Positions 1-9,573 are shown, counted from the first letter of the stretch. The stretch is DNA of 64,000 nt from Streptomyces sp. HUAS YS2 (GCF_033343995.1 NZ_CP137573.1:7597001-7661000); one strand, 5' to 3'. A program made the numbers and translations. Notes: generated by a model from the sequence alone, not told the origin.

Positions 1-608
1 ACGGCGAGGCGATCGACCACGACGGCGCGTACACGATGGAGGAGGTCGCCGAGGACGCCCTCGCCGTCGCCGACCACCTCGGCTGGGACGCCTTCTCCGT
101 GCTCGGCCACTCGATGGGCGGGAAGGCGGCGCAGTGGATGATGCTGGAGGCCCCCGGCCGCGTCCGGTCGATCGTCGGCGTCTCGCCGGTGCCCGCCGCC
201 GGGTTCCCGCTCGACGACGCCACCTGGGAGCTGTTCGCCGGGGCCGCCGAGGAACCCGGCAACCGCCGCGCCATCATCGACAACACCACCGGCGGGCGGC
301 ACGGCGACGAGTGGCTCGACGTCATGGTGGACCGCTCCGTCGGCCGCTCGAACAAGGCCGCGTTCCGCGCGTACCTCGACTCCTGGTCCCGCACCGACTT
401 CCACGAGCGGGTCAAGGACAACCCCACCCCGGTGCTGCTCGTGGCCGGAGCCCACGACCCCGCGCTCGGCGCCGCCACCATGGAGGCCACCTGGCTCCAG
501 TGGTACCCGAACGCCCGCCTCGAAGTCATCGACGGCGCGGGGCACTACCCGCCCGAGGAGACCCCGGCCGAGCTGGCGACCGCCGTCGAACGCTTCCTCG
601 GCGACTGA
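1..608 (+). CDS. Alpha/beta hydrolase, 5' end outside window
   Basis: This is the C-terminal part (about 202 residues) of an alpha/beta-fold hydrolase; the reading frame is open from base 3, so the start lies upstream of the window. The nucleophile elbow GHSMGG carries the presumed catalytic Ser. The acid is likely the Asp in GAHDPALG, and the His is in GAGHYPPEE near the end. The preceding helix (EEVAEDALAVADHLG) is typical of esterases and epoxide-hydrolase-like enzymes. Substrate cannot be inferred. The next gene starts about 90 bp downstream on the same strand and could be co-transcribed. Confidence 0.85.
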   Translation, partial: GEAIDHDGAYTMEEVAEDALAVADHLGWDAFSVLGHSMGGKAAQWMMLEAPGRVRSIVGVSPVPAAGFPLDDATWELFAGAAEEPGNRRAIIDNTTGGRHGDEWLDVMVDRSVGRSNKAAFRAYLDSWSRTDFHERVKDNPTPVLLVAGAHDPALGAATMEATWLQWYPNARLEVIDGAGHYPPEETPAELATAVERFLGD

Positions 609-695
609 CGCGCTCCGTCGGGACGCCACCGACGCCGGACGTGCTGCTACCCTGCGCTCTCAGTCCATCACCTTGTGTCATTGCCGGGAGCACCC

Positions 696-1892
696 TTGAA
701 GGTCGCCTGCGTCGGCGGCGGTCCCGCCGGCCTGTACTTCTCGATCCTGATGAAGCTGCAGGACCCGTCCCACGACATCACCGTGTACGAACGGAACCCC
801 GTCGGCTCGACGTACGGATGGGGGGTGACGTACTGGGCGGGCCTGCTCGACCGGCTCGGCGCGCACGACCCCGAGTCGGCCCGCGCCGTCGCCGAGAGCT
901 CGGTCCGCTGGAGCGACGGCATCGCGCACGTGAACGGCGCGTCCACGACCCACCACGGCGACGAGGGCTTCGGCATCGGCCGGCACCGCTTCCTGGACAT
1001 CCTCACCGAGCGCGCCCGCTCCCTCGGCGTCCGCGTCGAGTTCGAGCACGAGATCGGCGCGGACGACGTCCCCGACGCCGATCTCGTGGTGGCCGCCGAC
1101 GGCGTCAACAGCCGGCTGCGCGAGCGGCACGCCGACCGCTTCGGCGCCCGGATCGACGTCGGCCGCAACGTCTACACCTGGCTCGGCACGACCAGGGTCT
1201 TCGACGCCTTCACCTTCTCCTTCGTCGAGACCGAGCACGGCTGGATCTGGTGCTACGCCTACGGGTTCAGCGGCGACCACAGCACCTGCGTCGTCGAGTG
1301 CGCCCCCGACACCTGGCGCGGACTCGGCCTCGACGACATGAACGAGGCCGACGGACTCGGCGCCCTGGAGAAGCTGTTCGCCGACGTCCTCGACGGCCAT
1401 CCGCTGATCGGCCGCGCCCAGGCCGACGACGCCGTGCAGTGGCTCAACTTCCGCACCCTGACCAACGAGACCTGGTACCACGGGAACGTCGTCCTGCTCG
1501 GCGACGCGGCGCACACCACGCACTACTCGATCGGCGCAGGCACCACGCTCGCCCTGGAGGACGCCGTCGCACTGGCCGAGGCGCTCCGGGACGTGCCCGA
1601 CCTGCCGTCCGCGCTCGCCCGGTACGAACGCGAACGGCGCTCCGCACTGTTGTCCGTGCAGAGCGCCGCGCGCCACAGCGCCCAGTGGTACGAGAACCTG
1701 CCGCGCTACATCGGCCTGGCGCCGGACCGGATGTTCGCGCTCCTCGGCCAGCGGCACTCCCCGCTGCTGCCGTACGTCCCGCCGCAGCTCTACTACCGGA
1801 TCGACCGGGCCGCCGAACGCCTGGACGCGCTGCGTCGGTTGAAGCGCTGGCTCGGCCCCCGCGTCGCCCGCACCCTGCACGCGCGGCGCTGA
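696..1892 (+). CDS. FAD-dependent aromatic monooxygenase (SdgC/VioD-like)
   Basis: A class A flavoprotein hydroxylase of about 398 residues. The N-terminal Rossmann motif GGGPAG (residues 7-12), the second FAD/NADPH motif around ADGVNSR (residues 134-140) and the GDAAH motif (from residue 269) are all present. The overall pattern (KVACVGGGPAGLYFS, then YGWGVTYW) resembles salicylyl-CoA 5-hydroxylase and the violacein enzyme VioD, so an aromatic or indole-type substrate is likely. I chose TTG at 696 because GGGAG lies five bases upstream and the protein then begins exactly at the Rossmann strand; GTG at 675 is in frame but has no ribosome site. The substrate is unknown. Confidence 0.85.
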   Translation: MKVACVGGGPAGLYFSILMKLQDPSHDITVYERNPVGSTYGWGVTYWAGLLDRLGAHDPESARAVAESSVRWSDGIAHVNGASTTHHGDEGFGIGRHRFLDILTERARSLGVRVEFEHEIGADDVPDADLVVAADGVNSRLRERHADRFGARIDVGRNVYTWLGTTRVFDAFTFSFVETEHGWIWCYAYGFSGDHSTCVVECAPDTWRGLGLDDMNEADGLGALEKLFADVLDGHPLIGRAQADDAVQWLNFRTLTNETWYHGNVVLLGDAAHTTHYSIGAGTTLALEDAVALAEALRDVPDLPSALARYERERRSALLSVQSAARHSAQWYENLPRYIGLAPDRMFALLGQRHSPLLPYVPPQLYYRIDRAAERLDALRRLKRWLGPRVARTLHARR

Positions 1893-1929
1893 CGCCGGGG
1901 GCCGGCGGTCGGAGGCCGACGGCGCAGGG

Positions 1930-2760
1930 TCAGGGTGCGATCGGCAGCTGACGCTTGTGCTCGGTGAGGCGGTAGCGGCGCACGATCGACGCGAACGCCG
2001 CCTCGCCGACCGGCTTGCCCTCCAGGAAGTCGTCGATGTCGTCGTACGTGACCCCGAGCGCGTCCTCGTCCGGCTTGCCCGGGTCCAGCGTCTCCAGGTC
2101 GGCCGTCGGCGTCTTCCACACCAGCTCGGCGGGCGCGCCGAGCGCGTCCGCGACGGCGCGCACCCGGCGCTTGGTCAGCCCGGTCAGCGGCACCACGTCG
2201 GCCGCGCCGTCGCCGAACTTCGTGAAGAAGCCGGACACCGCCTCGGCGGCATGGTCCGTGCCGACGACCAGACCGTCGTGGGCGCCGGCCACCGCGTACT
2301 GCGCGATCATGCGCTGCCGGGCCTTGATGTTGCCCTGCACGAAGTCCTGGTGGTGGGCGTCCCGGAAGGTCAGCCCGCCGGCGACCGCGGCGTCCAGCGC
2401 CGCGTCGGAGGCCGGCTTCACGTCCACCGTCATGACCTGGTCGGCGGCGATGAAGGCCAGCGCGAGCTGCGCGTCCTTCTCGTCCGCCTGCACGCCGTAG
2501 GGCAGCCGCATCGCGTAGAAGGTGGCGTCGTGCCCCGCGGTACGGGCCCGCTCCACGGCGAGCTGGCAGAGCCGGCCCGTGGTGGTGGAGTCGACGCCGC
2601 CGCTGATGCCGAGCACCAGCGAGCGCAGGCCCGTGGACGTCAGCCGCTCGGCCAGGAACGCGACCCGGCGCTCGATCTCGGCGGTCGCGTCGAAGGTGTC
2701 GGCCACCTGGAGTTCCTGGGCGATCTCCTGCTGCAGGACGGTGGGCGCCGGCTCGGTCAC
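1930..2760 (-). CDS. nadE: NH3-dependent NAD+ synthetase
   Basis: Converts nicotinic acid adenine dinucleotide, ATP and ammonia to NAD+, the last step of NAD synthesis, in the cytoplasm. The 276-residue length matches the short, ammonia-dependent NadE family without a glutaminase domain. The ATP-pyrophosphatase P-loop SGGVDS sits at residues 53-58, and later conserved segments KARQRMIAQY and GTDHAAEA fit the family. The GTG start at 2760 has GAGGAG five bases upstream. Many actinobacteria carry a separate glutamine-dependent enzyme, so this may be a second copy. Confidence 0.95.
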   Translation of the reverse strand: MTEPAPTVLQQEIAQELQVADTFDATAEIERRVAFLAERLTSTGLRSLVLGISGGVDSTTTGRLCQLAVERARTAGHDATFYAMRLPYGVQADEKDAQLALAFIAADQVMTVDVKPASDAALDAAVAGGLTFRDAHHQDFVQGNIKARQRMIAQYAVAGAHDGLVVGTDHAAEAVSGFFTKFGDGAADVVPLTGLTKRRVRAVADALGAPAELVWKTPTADLETLDPGKPDEDALGVTYDDIDDFLEGKPVGEAAFASIVRRYRLTEHKRQLPIAP

Positions 2761-2873
2761 GGGTGCTCCTCGTGTGGGGTCGTGAGTGGTGCGGATCCGA
2801 CTCTATGCGGACCCCAGCCCGGCCCGCCCACTGCGGACGACGGGCATGTGACACGGTTCACAAGCGCTGCCGG

Positions 2874-2879
2874 TACCGT
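2874..2879 (+). promoter_or_regulatory. -10 element TACCGT of a leaderless promoter
   Basis: TACCGT ends six bases before the ATG of the acetyltransferase at 2886 and no ribosome site is visible, so transcription probably starts at the ATG itself. This is the usual actinobacterial leaderless layout. Confidence 0.55.
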
Positions 2880-2885
2880 GGCGCC

Positions 2886-3410
2886 ATGGTGGGGATCCGG
2901 GAGATGACGGAGAGCGACGCGGACGCGGTCGCCGGGGTGCGGGTGGACGGATGGCGCAGCGCGTACGCGGGGATCGTCCCGCGAACGTGGCTGGACCGGA
3001 TGACGGTGGCGGAGGACGCGCTTCGGCAGCGGACCCGGCTCGCGGAGCCCGGGCGCGCGGCGACGGACCTGGTCGCCACGGACCCGGACGGCGCGGTCGT
3101 CGGCTGGACGTGCTTCGGCCCGGTGGGCGCCGCCGGGGCGCCCGGCCCGGACTGGGCGGAGCTGTACACCCTGTACGTCCGCCCGGACCTGATCGGCCAC
3201 GGCGTCGGCCGCGCCCTCCTCGACGAGGCCCACACCCGCGCCGGTGCCGCGGGCTTCGCCGGCATGCTCCTGTGGGTCCTCGCCGACAACCACCGGGCCC
3301 GCCGCTTCTACGACCGCGCGGGCTACGCGCCGGACGGGGCGGTGCAGAACGACACGTACGACGACGTGGTCCTGGACGAGCTGCGCTACCGCCGGACCCT
3401 GGCCCGGTGA
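2886..3410 (+). CDS. GNAT family N-acetyltransferase
   Basis: A 174-residue acetyl-CoA-dependent acyltransferase. The opening VGIREMTESDADAVAGV is the typical first GNAT strand and helix. The acetyl-CoA loop is LYVRPDLIGHGVGRALLD (motif A, here H-G-V-G-R) and motif B is LWVLADNHRARRFYDRAGY. The start is the ATG at 2886, directly behind a -10 element; the frame stays open upstream but without initiation signals. It is divergent from nadE. The acceptor substrate is unknown. Confidence 0.88.
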   Translation: MVGIREMTESDADAVAGVRVDGWRSAYAGIVPRTWLDRMTVAEDALRQRTRLAEPGRAATDLVATDPDGAVVGWTCFGPVGAAGAPGPDWAELYTLYVRPDLIGHGVGRALLDEAHTRAGAAGFAGMLLWVLADNHRARRFYDRAGYAPDGAVQNDTYDDVVLDELRYRRTLAR

Positions 3411-3480
3411 TCACCCGCGGGCTACTGTGAGACGGACGGAGGGGCCCTGCGGGGCTCCAGGTCCGAAGGGGGGATCGGCC

Positions 3481-3702
3481 ATGACTGCAGTTCTTGTTCT
3501 GTTCGGGGTCCTTGGGGCGTTCGCGGCGCTGTTGATCGTGACGCTGCTGCGGCGCGGGAGCGGCCGTACGGAGAACGCCGACGGCCTGCTCATCGAGCAG
3601 GACCGCCGGCTTCAGGCGCACAGCGACCGCACGTCGTACAACGCGTTCGCCGCCCACAACTCCGTTCCGACGATGAGCGACAGCCAGCGCTACCGCCGCT
3701 AG
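3481..3702 (+). CDS. Small single-pass membrane protein
   Basis: A 73-residue protein with an N-terminal hydrophobic helix (about residues 3-23, LVLFGVLGAFAALLIVTLLRR) followed by a polar, positively charged tail ending QRYRR. AAGGGGGGATC ahead of the ATG serves as ribosome site, and a TACTGT hexamer about 55 bases upstream is a possible -10. The topology suggests a cytoplasmic tail. I do not recognise the family. Its stop codon overlaps the stop codon of a hydrolase remnant on the other strand. Confidence 0.7.
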   Translation: MTAVLVLFGVLGAFAALLIVTLLRRGSGRTENADGLLIEQDRRLQAHSDRTSYNAFAAHNSVPTMSDSQRYRR

Positions 3703-3827
3703 TCGGCGCGCTCCGGGAGCAGTTCGGCGATCAGCCGGACTGCTTCCGGCACCTCCACGTGGTCGTCCGGCGTGGCACCGAAGTGGCCCCCGGTCGGGGT
3801 GACCACGGCGGTCGCGCCCAGGCCGTC
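3699..3827 (-). pseudogene. C-terminal remnant of a serine hydrolase (RBBP9/YdeN type)
   Basis: Reading the minus strand from about 3827 to the TAG at 3699-3701 gives a coherent 42-residue end of an alpha/beta hydrolase. It contains the segment TPTGGHFGATPDD, with the expected catalytic His, followed by a final amphipathic helix VPEAVRLIAELLPE. The frame is closed upstream by TAA at 3828-3830 and there is no start, so the rest of the gene is gone. It overlaps the stop of the small membrane protein gene by three bases. Confidence 0.55.
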
Positions 3828-3877
3828 TTAGCCGACCTCGTGGGCGGAGGCCGCCACCAGCAGCACGCCCGCAACCC

Positions 3878-4861
3878 CTAGAGCAGCCGGCCGGTCTGCG
3901 AGGCGGTGGGGGCGAGTTGGCCGGTGGCGGTCAGGGCGAGGCGGGAGAACAGGGTTCCGGAGAAGCCGAAGAGCAGGGCGAGAGCGAGGGCGATGGGCCG
4001 CGTCGGCGCTTCCCAGGAGTTCTCCAGGAAGACGTTGCCGAGGAGCGTGAGTTCCGGATCGGCGAGCATGCGCACCAGGAGCAGACCGCCTATGGCGGCG
4101 AGCGCCCCGCCGACCGGTGCGAGCACCAGAATGCCCCAGGAGGCCGGGCGTTGGGAGCGCAGCACGCTGATCGTCGGGGACATGAAGCCGCCCAGGGCCC
4201 CGAGCAACATCGTGGGCCGATGGTCGAGCGTCGCGCCGATCAGGAAGACGGCGCCGAGGCCGGTCGCCGCGAGCCACAGAGCGGTGCGCTGCTGCTCGTA
4301 CTCCCGCTCCGCCTCCGCGTCCTCCCGGTCGTGGAGGTACTCGGTGGCGGCGCCGGCGAGCGCGGTCGCCGCGGCGGGCGTGGCCGGCCGCGTCTCGAGC
4401 TCGGCGGCGATCTCCGCCGCGAGTTCCGCGTCGCCCGGCTGCCCGGAGGACGCGAGCCGCAGCCGTAGGGACCGCAGCAGGGCGGCGTTCTCCTCGGGCG
4501 ACTGCAGGCGCAGGAGGCGGCTCTCGCAGTTGTGCAACACGCGCCAGGCGGCGGCCAGTTTGGACAGCGGGATGGTGATGACCCAGTGCGTGACGGGCAG
4601 CCGCCAGACGACCAGGCTGGTGTGCTCCAGGTCGTCGAGCCGTTCGGTGACCGCCGTGATGGCCGCGGCCCGTTCGGGGTCGTCGTCCGCGGCGGCCGCG
4701 AGGACCGTCGCCTGCGCCCTGACGTCCCCCGTACGCCCCTGTAACTGGCGGTACTGCGGGGCGGCGATGAGCCCCCTGCTGGTGATGAAGACGATGCCCA
4801 GGTACGAGAGGCACACCAGTGCCAGCGCCCAGCGACCGTCCCCCGTCAACGCCTCCCACAT
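3878..4861 (-). CDS. Multi-pass membrane protein of unknown function
   Basis: About 327 residues. An N-terminal membrane helix (WALALVCLSYLGIVFITSRG) leads into a cytoplasmic helical domain of about 180 residues rich in Ala, Glu and Arg. The C-terminal third holds roughly four membrane segments, including GAVFLIGATL, ILVLAPVGGALAAIGGLLLV and IALALALLFGFSG. I chose the ATG at 4861, which has AGGGGG seven bases upstream; an in-frame ATG at 4924 would add 21 residues. No catalytic motif is recognisable. It is followed by the hydrolase remnant and preceded by the phosphatase gene on the same strand. Confidence 0.75.
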   Translation of the reverse strand: MWEALTGDGRWALALVCLSYLGIVFITSRGLIAAPQYRQLQGRTGDVRAQATVLAAAADDDPERAAAITAVTERLDDLEHTSLVVWRLPVTHWVITIPLSKLAAAWRVLHNCESRLLRLQSPEENAALLRSLRLRLASSGQPGDAELAAEIAAELETRPATPAAATALAGAATEYLHDREDAEAEREYEQQRTALWLAATGLGAVFLIGATLDHRPTMLLGALGGFMSPTISVLRSQRPASWGILVLAPVGGALAAIGGLLLVRMLADPELTLLGNVFLENSWEAPTRPIALALALLFGFSGTLFSRLALTATGQLAPTASQTGRLL

Positions 4862-4969
4862 ACCGCGCCCCCTGTCGGCACTCCCCGCGGCGCACCGGTG
4901 TCCGCCGGTTCCGGCTGCGTTCATCGTGCCGCAGGGAGCGTCGGTCCGGGAGTGGCCCGTACCGCGGGG

Positions 4970-5695
4970 TCAGGCGAGGAGCTGCTCGCGGAGCCGGGCG
5001 ATCACCTCGGGGTCGATGCCCAGGTGGTCGTGGACGTAGCCCTCGACCGAGCCGTACGTCGTGGTCAGATCGGCCAGGAAGAGGCGGATGACGGCCTCCG
5101 GGGCGCGGCCGTAGGAGGGCCAGCGGAGGGTGCGGGTGGGGTGGGCGGCCCGCCAGTCGGCCACCAGACGGTCCGTCGCCAGCTCGGTGAGCGCGAAGTC
5201 CGCGGCGACGGTGTCCTCGTCGACGCCGAGGAGGTGCAGGACGAGTGCGGCGAGGAGGCCCGTGCGGTCCTTGCCCGAGGCGCAGTGGAAGACCTGCGGG
5301 CCGTCGCCGTCGGCGATCAGCTCCAGGGCCTGCCGCAGCTCGGCCGCGCCGTCGAGGGCGACCTCGGCGTACCGGTCGGCGAGGTGGCGCCAGGGGTCGA
5401 GGTCGGGGTCGATCTCCGCCTGGTCGTACGGGCGGTGCTCGATGCTGAGGTTCGCGTACGCGAGTCCCGACGCCTCCGGGACCCGTCCCTTCGCCTCGAT
5501 CTCCCACGGGTACCGAAGGTCGATCACCGTGCGGACGTCCAACTCCAGGAACCGGTCCCAGTCCTCGCCCACCAGCTTCCCCAACGAGTCCGACCGGTAA
5601 AGCCGGCCCCACCGGACGGTGCGGCCGTCGGCGGTCGGATAACCGCCCAGGTCACGGAAGTTGTGCAGGTTCTCGAAGGAGATGTGTCGTCGCAT
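4970..5695 (-). CDS. Tyrosine-protein phosphatase (Y_phosphatase3/PtpB type)
   Basis: A 241-residue protein-tyrosine phosphatase. The active-site loop HCASGKDRTG follows CX5R, with Cys138 as nucleophile and Arg144 holding the phosphate. The N-terminal NLHNFRDLGGYPTADGR and GRLYRSDSL are hallmarks of the family that includes mycobacterial PtpB and Listeria LipA, some of which also hydrolyse phosphoinositides. The gene starts nine bases after the VanX-like gene stops, so the two form an operon. The combination suggests a link between cell-wall turnover and phosphotyrosine or lipid-phosphate signalling, but that is inference. Confidence 0.9.
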   Translation of the reverse strand: MRRHISFENLHNFRDLGGYPTADGRTVRWGRLYRSDSLGKLVGEDWDRFLELDVRTVIDLRYPWEIEAKGRVPEASGLAYANLSIEHRPYDQAEIDPDLDPWRHLADRYAEVALDGAAELRQALELIADGDGPQVFHCASGKDRTGLLAALVLHLLGVDEDTVAADFALTELATDRLVADWRAAHPTRTLRWPSYGRAPEAVIRLFLADLTTTYGSVEGYVHDHLGIDPEVIARLREQLLA

Positions 5696-5704
5696 CAGCT
5701 CACC

Positions 5705-6373
5705 CTAGAGCTCGTACGGGCCGTACAGCGCGGCGGGGGCGCCGGTGGACATCGCCCAGTAGCGGTCACCGTACGACCAGTGCCACCACTCGGTGGGGTA
5801 GTTGACCAGCCCCGCGGCGCCGAGGGCCGCGCCCAGGATCGCGCGGTTCGCGCGGGCCTCCTCGGTGATGTTCTCGGCGCCGGTGTAGCACGCCCCGTCG
5901 CTCTCCTCCGGGTCCGCGTTCACCCGGGTGCCGAGGTCGAGTTCGCGGCCTTCCGCGTCGGCGAGCGTCAGGTCGACCGCGGCGCCGGCGCTGTGCGGCG
6001 CGATCTCGGGCGGGGAGACGTAGCGGCTCGCCATGGTGTGCACCTGCTCGTCCGACCAGTCCGGCCGGCCCGCCCGGAGCTGGGCGCCGTACTCCTCGAA
6101 GTACCTCCGCTGGAGCGAGGGCGGACGGTACCCCTCGACGAACAGCAGCCGCAGCCCGCCCGGCAGCGCGTCCTGCGCGTCGCGGAGCCGGCGCAGGACG
6201 CCCTCCCGCAGCAGCGAGAAGGCGTCGGCGGGGTCCTGTTTGCGCAGGTCGACGAGGAGCAAGCCGTCCTGCCGGACGTCGACCAGCGGCTCGCCGCACT
6301 CCTTCACCGGAAGCCCGGCCACCCGCGGATCGGACATGAGGATGATCTCGTTCATCGGGTCATCATCGCTCAT
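5705..6373 (-). CDS. VanX-like D-Ala-D-Ala dipeptidase (peptidase M15D)
   Basis: A 222-residue zinc dipeptidase expected to split D-alanyl-D-alanine, freeing D-Ala from peptidoglycan precursor pools. Zinc ligands are visible as His127 and Asp134 in PHSAGAAVDLTL and as His198 in TEWWHW, with Glu195 as catalytic base. The Arg of VEGYRP matches the conserved active-site Arg of VanX. AGGGAGGG lies just ahead of the ATG. No vanH, vanA, vanS or vanR genes are nearby, so a role in wall recycling is more likely than glycopeptide resistance. It is co-directional with the downstream phosphatase. Confidence 0.88.
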   Translation of the reverse strand: MSDDDPMNEIILMSDPRVAGLPVKECGEPLVDVRQDGLLLVDLRKQDPADAFSLLREGVLRRLRDAQDALPGGLRLLFVEGYRPPSLQRRYFEEYGAQLRAGRPDWSDEQVHTMASRYVSPPEIAPHSAGAAVDLTLADAEGRELDLGTRVNADPEESDGACYTGAENITEEARANRAILGAALGAAGLVNYPTEWWHWSYGDRYWAMSTGAPAALYGPYEL

Positions 6374-6387
6374 CGGCCCTCCCTGGT

Positions 6388-6393
6388 TAGGGT
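6388..6393 (+). promoter_or_regulatory. -10 element TAGGGT of a leaderless promoter
   Basis: TAGGGT ends six bases before the ATG at 6400 and overlaps the start region of the divergent VanX-like gene, so the two promoters lie nearly back to back within 26 bp. Confidence 0.5.
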
Positions 6394-6399
6394 GCCCCC

Positions 6400-7619
<1,220 letters not shown>

Positions 7620-7623
<4 letters not shown>

Positions 7624-7650
7624 CCTGGAGCGCACTCGAAGTCGTACGCT
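7620..7650 (+). promoter_or_regulatory. Sigma-70-type promoter, TTGACC and TACGCT
   Basis: A -35 element TTGACC at 7620-7625 and a -10 element TACGCT at 7645-7650, 19 bp apart, end six bases before the ATG at 7657. It is one of the clearest vegetative-type promoters in the window and again gives a leaderless transcript. Confidence 0.6.
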
Positions 7651-7656
7651 CCCGGC

Positions 7657-8166
7657 ATGCCCGAGCTCCAGCGCCTGCGCGCCGACCACGCCCCCGCCCT
7701 GCTCGCCTTCGAGGAGGAGAACCGGGCGTACTTCGCGCGCTCCGTACCCGACCGTGGCGACGCGTACTTCGCGGAGTTCGGGGCTCAGCACCAGGCGCGG
7801 CTCGACGAGCAGGCCACGGGCCGGATCCACTTCCACGTGCTCGTCGCCGAGGACGGCGAGGTCCTCGGGCGCGTCAACCTCGTCGACGTCGAGGACGGTG
7901 CCGCGGAACTCGGCTACCGCATCGCCGAGAAGGCGAGCGGTCACGGCCTGGCCACCGCCGCCGTTCGCGAACTGGCCGAGCTGGCCCGGACCGCGTACGG
8001 GCTGGCCCTGCTCCGCGCGGAGACCACCCTCGACAACCCCGGCTCGCGCGCCGTTCTGAGCCGCGTCGGCTTCGTGCCCGTCGCCGACATCGTCCTCGAC
8101 GGCCGCCCGGGCACGTCCTACACGCTTGCCCTCACCGAGCCGCCCGCCCCGCACGCGGCAGCCTGA
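7657..8166 (+). CDS. GNAT acetyltransferase, RimJ/RimL type
   Basis: A 169-residue N-acetyltransferase. HFHVLVAEDGEVLGRVNL, then AELGYRIAEKASGHGLATAAVREL, gives the acetyl-CoA-binding motif A in the RimJ/RimL form, and LDNPGSRAVLSRVGF is the following motif B. Such enzymes acetylate protein N-termini or small amines; the substrate here is unknown. It has its own leaderless promoter and is followed 36 bp later by a MarR gene with a promoter of its own. Confidence 0.9.
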   Translation: MPELQRLRADHAPALLAFEEENRAYFARSVPDRGDAYFAEFGAQHQARLDEQATGRIHFHVLVAEDGEVLGRVNLVDVEDGAAELGYRIAEKASGHGLATAAVRELAELARTAYGLALLRAETTLDNPGSRAVLSRVGFVPVADIVLDGRPGTSYTLALTEPPAPHAAA

Positions 8167-8190
8167 TCCGCCGCGCGTTCCGCGCTGCCG

Positions 8191-8196
8191 TACCCT
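8191..8196 (+). promoter_or_regulatory. -10 element TACCCT of a leaderless promoter
   Basis: TACCCT sits six bases before the ATG of the MarR gene at 8203, with no ribosome site between. Confidence 0.5.
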
Positions 8197-8202
8197 GGCC
8201 CG

Positions 8203-8682
8203 ATGGCCAAGAACGACGACGGGCGGATGGGTGTCGCCACCGCGCTGGTGCGGTCCTCGTTCCTCGTGAACGCGGTGTACGGAGAGTCGGCCCGGGAGTT
8301 CGGGCTGACCGCGCAGCAGGGGCAGCTCCTCTGCGTGCTGATGGCGCAGCCGTACGGGATGGGCGAGCTGGGCGCGATGCTGGGGCTCGCGAAGTCCAGC
8401 CTGACGGGGCTCGTCGACCGCAGCGCCCGCCGCGGGCTGATCCGGCGCGAGGCGGACCCGGTGGACGGCCGGGCGGTCCGGGTCGCGCTCACCGAGGAGG
8501 GCGCCGGTCTCGCGGAGGAGTTCTACACGGAGACCTGCCGGCGCATCGAGCAGTTGCCCGCGGGTCTCGGCGACGCCGAGCGCGACACGCTGGTGGGCCT
8601 TTTGGGCCGGGTCGTCGAGGACAACGACGTGCCCGCGGTCTTCGCCGACCCGGACGACGGGCCGTCCGGCACGCCCCACTGA
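8203..8682 (+). CDS. MarR family transcriptional regulator
   Basis: A 159-residue winged-helix dimeric regulator. The N-terminal helix (ATALVRSSFLVNAVYGESAREFGLTAQQGQLLCVL) is the dimerisation part. LGAMLGLAKSSLTGLVDRSARRGLIRR is the DNA-binding helix-turn-helix, and the wing carries ADPVDGRAVRVALTEEG, a typical MarR motif. The likely targets are itself and neighbouring genes, but no clear palindrome is visible near its start. The effector is unknown. Confidence 0.92.
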   Translation: MAKNDDGRMGVATALVRSSFLVNAVYGESAREFGLTAQQGQLLCVLMAQPYGMGELGAMLGLAKSSLTGLVDRSARRGLIRREADPVDGRAVRVALTEEGAGLAEEFYTETCRRIEQLPAGLGDAERDTLVGLLGRVVEDNDVPAVFADPDDGPSGTPH

Positions 8683-8846
8683 TGTTCCTTCTGCAAACAA
8701 TGCGACGGACATCCGATTGGACAAAGAGTTGACCTTGCCACGACGATGATCCGCGCAATGGCGGCCGCCACGGTCCTCACCGCTTGCAGGCGCACCTTCG
8801 CGCCCGGGCCGTCACGTCCCCACAATCCGACGGAGGGTCATTCGCC

Positions 8847-9494
8847 GTGAGCTTTGGCGACCCGAACAACCCGTACAACCAGCAGCAGCCGCAGGGTCAG
8901 CCCGGCTACGGCTACCCGGCGCAGCAGCCGCCGCAGGGGCAGCAGGGGTACGGCCACCCGCAGCAGGCCCCGCAGGGCGTGCCGCCGCAGTACGGCTACC
9001 CGCAGCAGGGCCAGCCCCAGCAGCCCTACGGCGCTTACCCGCCGGCGCCCGGCATGCCCGGTGCGCCCGGCGGCGGCATGCCGGAGCTGGCCCACTGGGG
9101 CCAGCGCGTCGGCGCCCACCTGCTGGACATGCTGATCATCATCGGCCCGATGTACGCCCTGGGCTTCATCAACCTCGCCATGAGCGACAACGGCGAGCCC
9201 GGCGCCATCTTCTTCATCGGCGTGGTGTACGCGATCGGCATGGGCTTCTTCCAGCTGTACAGGGAGGGCTCCACCGGTCAGACGATCGGCAAGAAGGTCC
9301 TCGGCATCAGCCTGCACCGCGAGGCCGACGGCCGTGTCCTGGGCTTCGGGTTCGCCCTGGTCCGCAAGATCGCGCACATCCTCGACGGCATGGCCTGCTA
9401 CATCGGCTGGCTGTGGCCGCTGTGGGACGAGAAGAACCAGACCTTCGCCGACAAGGTGTGCAGCACCGTCGTCGTCAAGGCGAACCGCGGCTGA
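8847..9494 (+). CDS. RDD family membrane protein with Pro/Gln-rich N-terminus
   Basis: A 215-residue protein. The first 80 residues are a low-complexity tail of Pro, Gln, Gly and Tyr (repeats of the kind GYGYPQQ). The rest is an RDD domain with three to four membrane helices: HLLDMLIIIGPMYALGFI, AIFFIGVVYAIGMGFFQLY and IGWLWPLWDEKNQTF. The segment GQTIGKKVLGISL is typical of RDD proteins. The GTG at 8847 has GGAGGG nine bases upstream. Function is unknown; streptomycetes carry many such tail-plus-RDD proteins. A strong hairpin follows the gene. Confidence 0.88.
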   Translation: MSFGDPNNPYNQQQPQGQPGYGYPAQQPPQGQQGYGHPQQAPQGVPPQYGYPQQGQPQQPYGAYPPAPGMPGAPGGGMPELAHWGQRVGAHLLDMLIIIGPMYALGFINLAMSDNGEPGAIFFIGVVYAIGMGFFQLYREGSTGQTIGKKVLGISLHREADGRVLGFGFALVRKIAHILDGMACYIGWLWPLWDEKNQTFADKVCSTVVVKANRG

Positions 9495-9524
9495 CGCACG
9501 CGTACCGCGCGACCGGCCGTCATC

Positions 9525-9573
9525 GACGAGGCCGGGGCCTCGCCCGCTCACCGCGGGAGGCCCCGGCCTCGTC
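9525..9573 (+). terminator. Intrinsic-type hairpin after RDD gene
   Basis: A perfect 17-bp inverted repeat (arms 9525-9541 and 9557-9573, loop 15 nt) lies 30 bp behind the RDD gene. There is no U tract, as is usual for streptomycete terminators. Confidence 0.75.

Noticed and set aside
675..695. GTG at 675 as start of the flavin monooxygenase
   Set aside because: No ribosome site precedes it, and it would add residues before the Rossmann strand; TTG 696 with GGGAG fits better.
134..1951. 605-codon open frame across the first two genes
   Set aside because: It is extremely Arg/Pro-rich and runs through two well-recognised genes in another frame; this is a typical shadow in GC-rich DNA.
1957..2907. 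Open frame opposite nadE
   Set aside because: Complement of a clear NAD synthetase; its protein is Arg/Val/Gly-rich without any motif.
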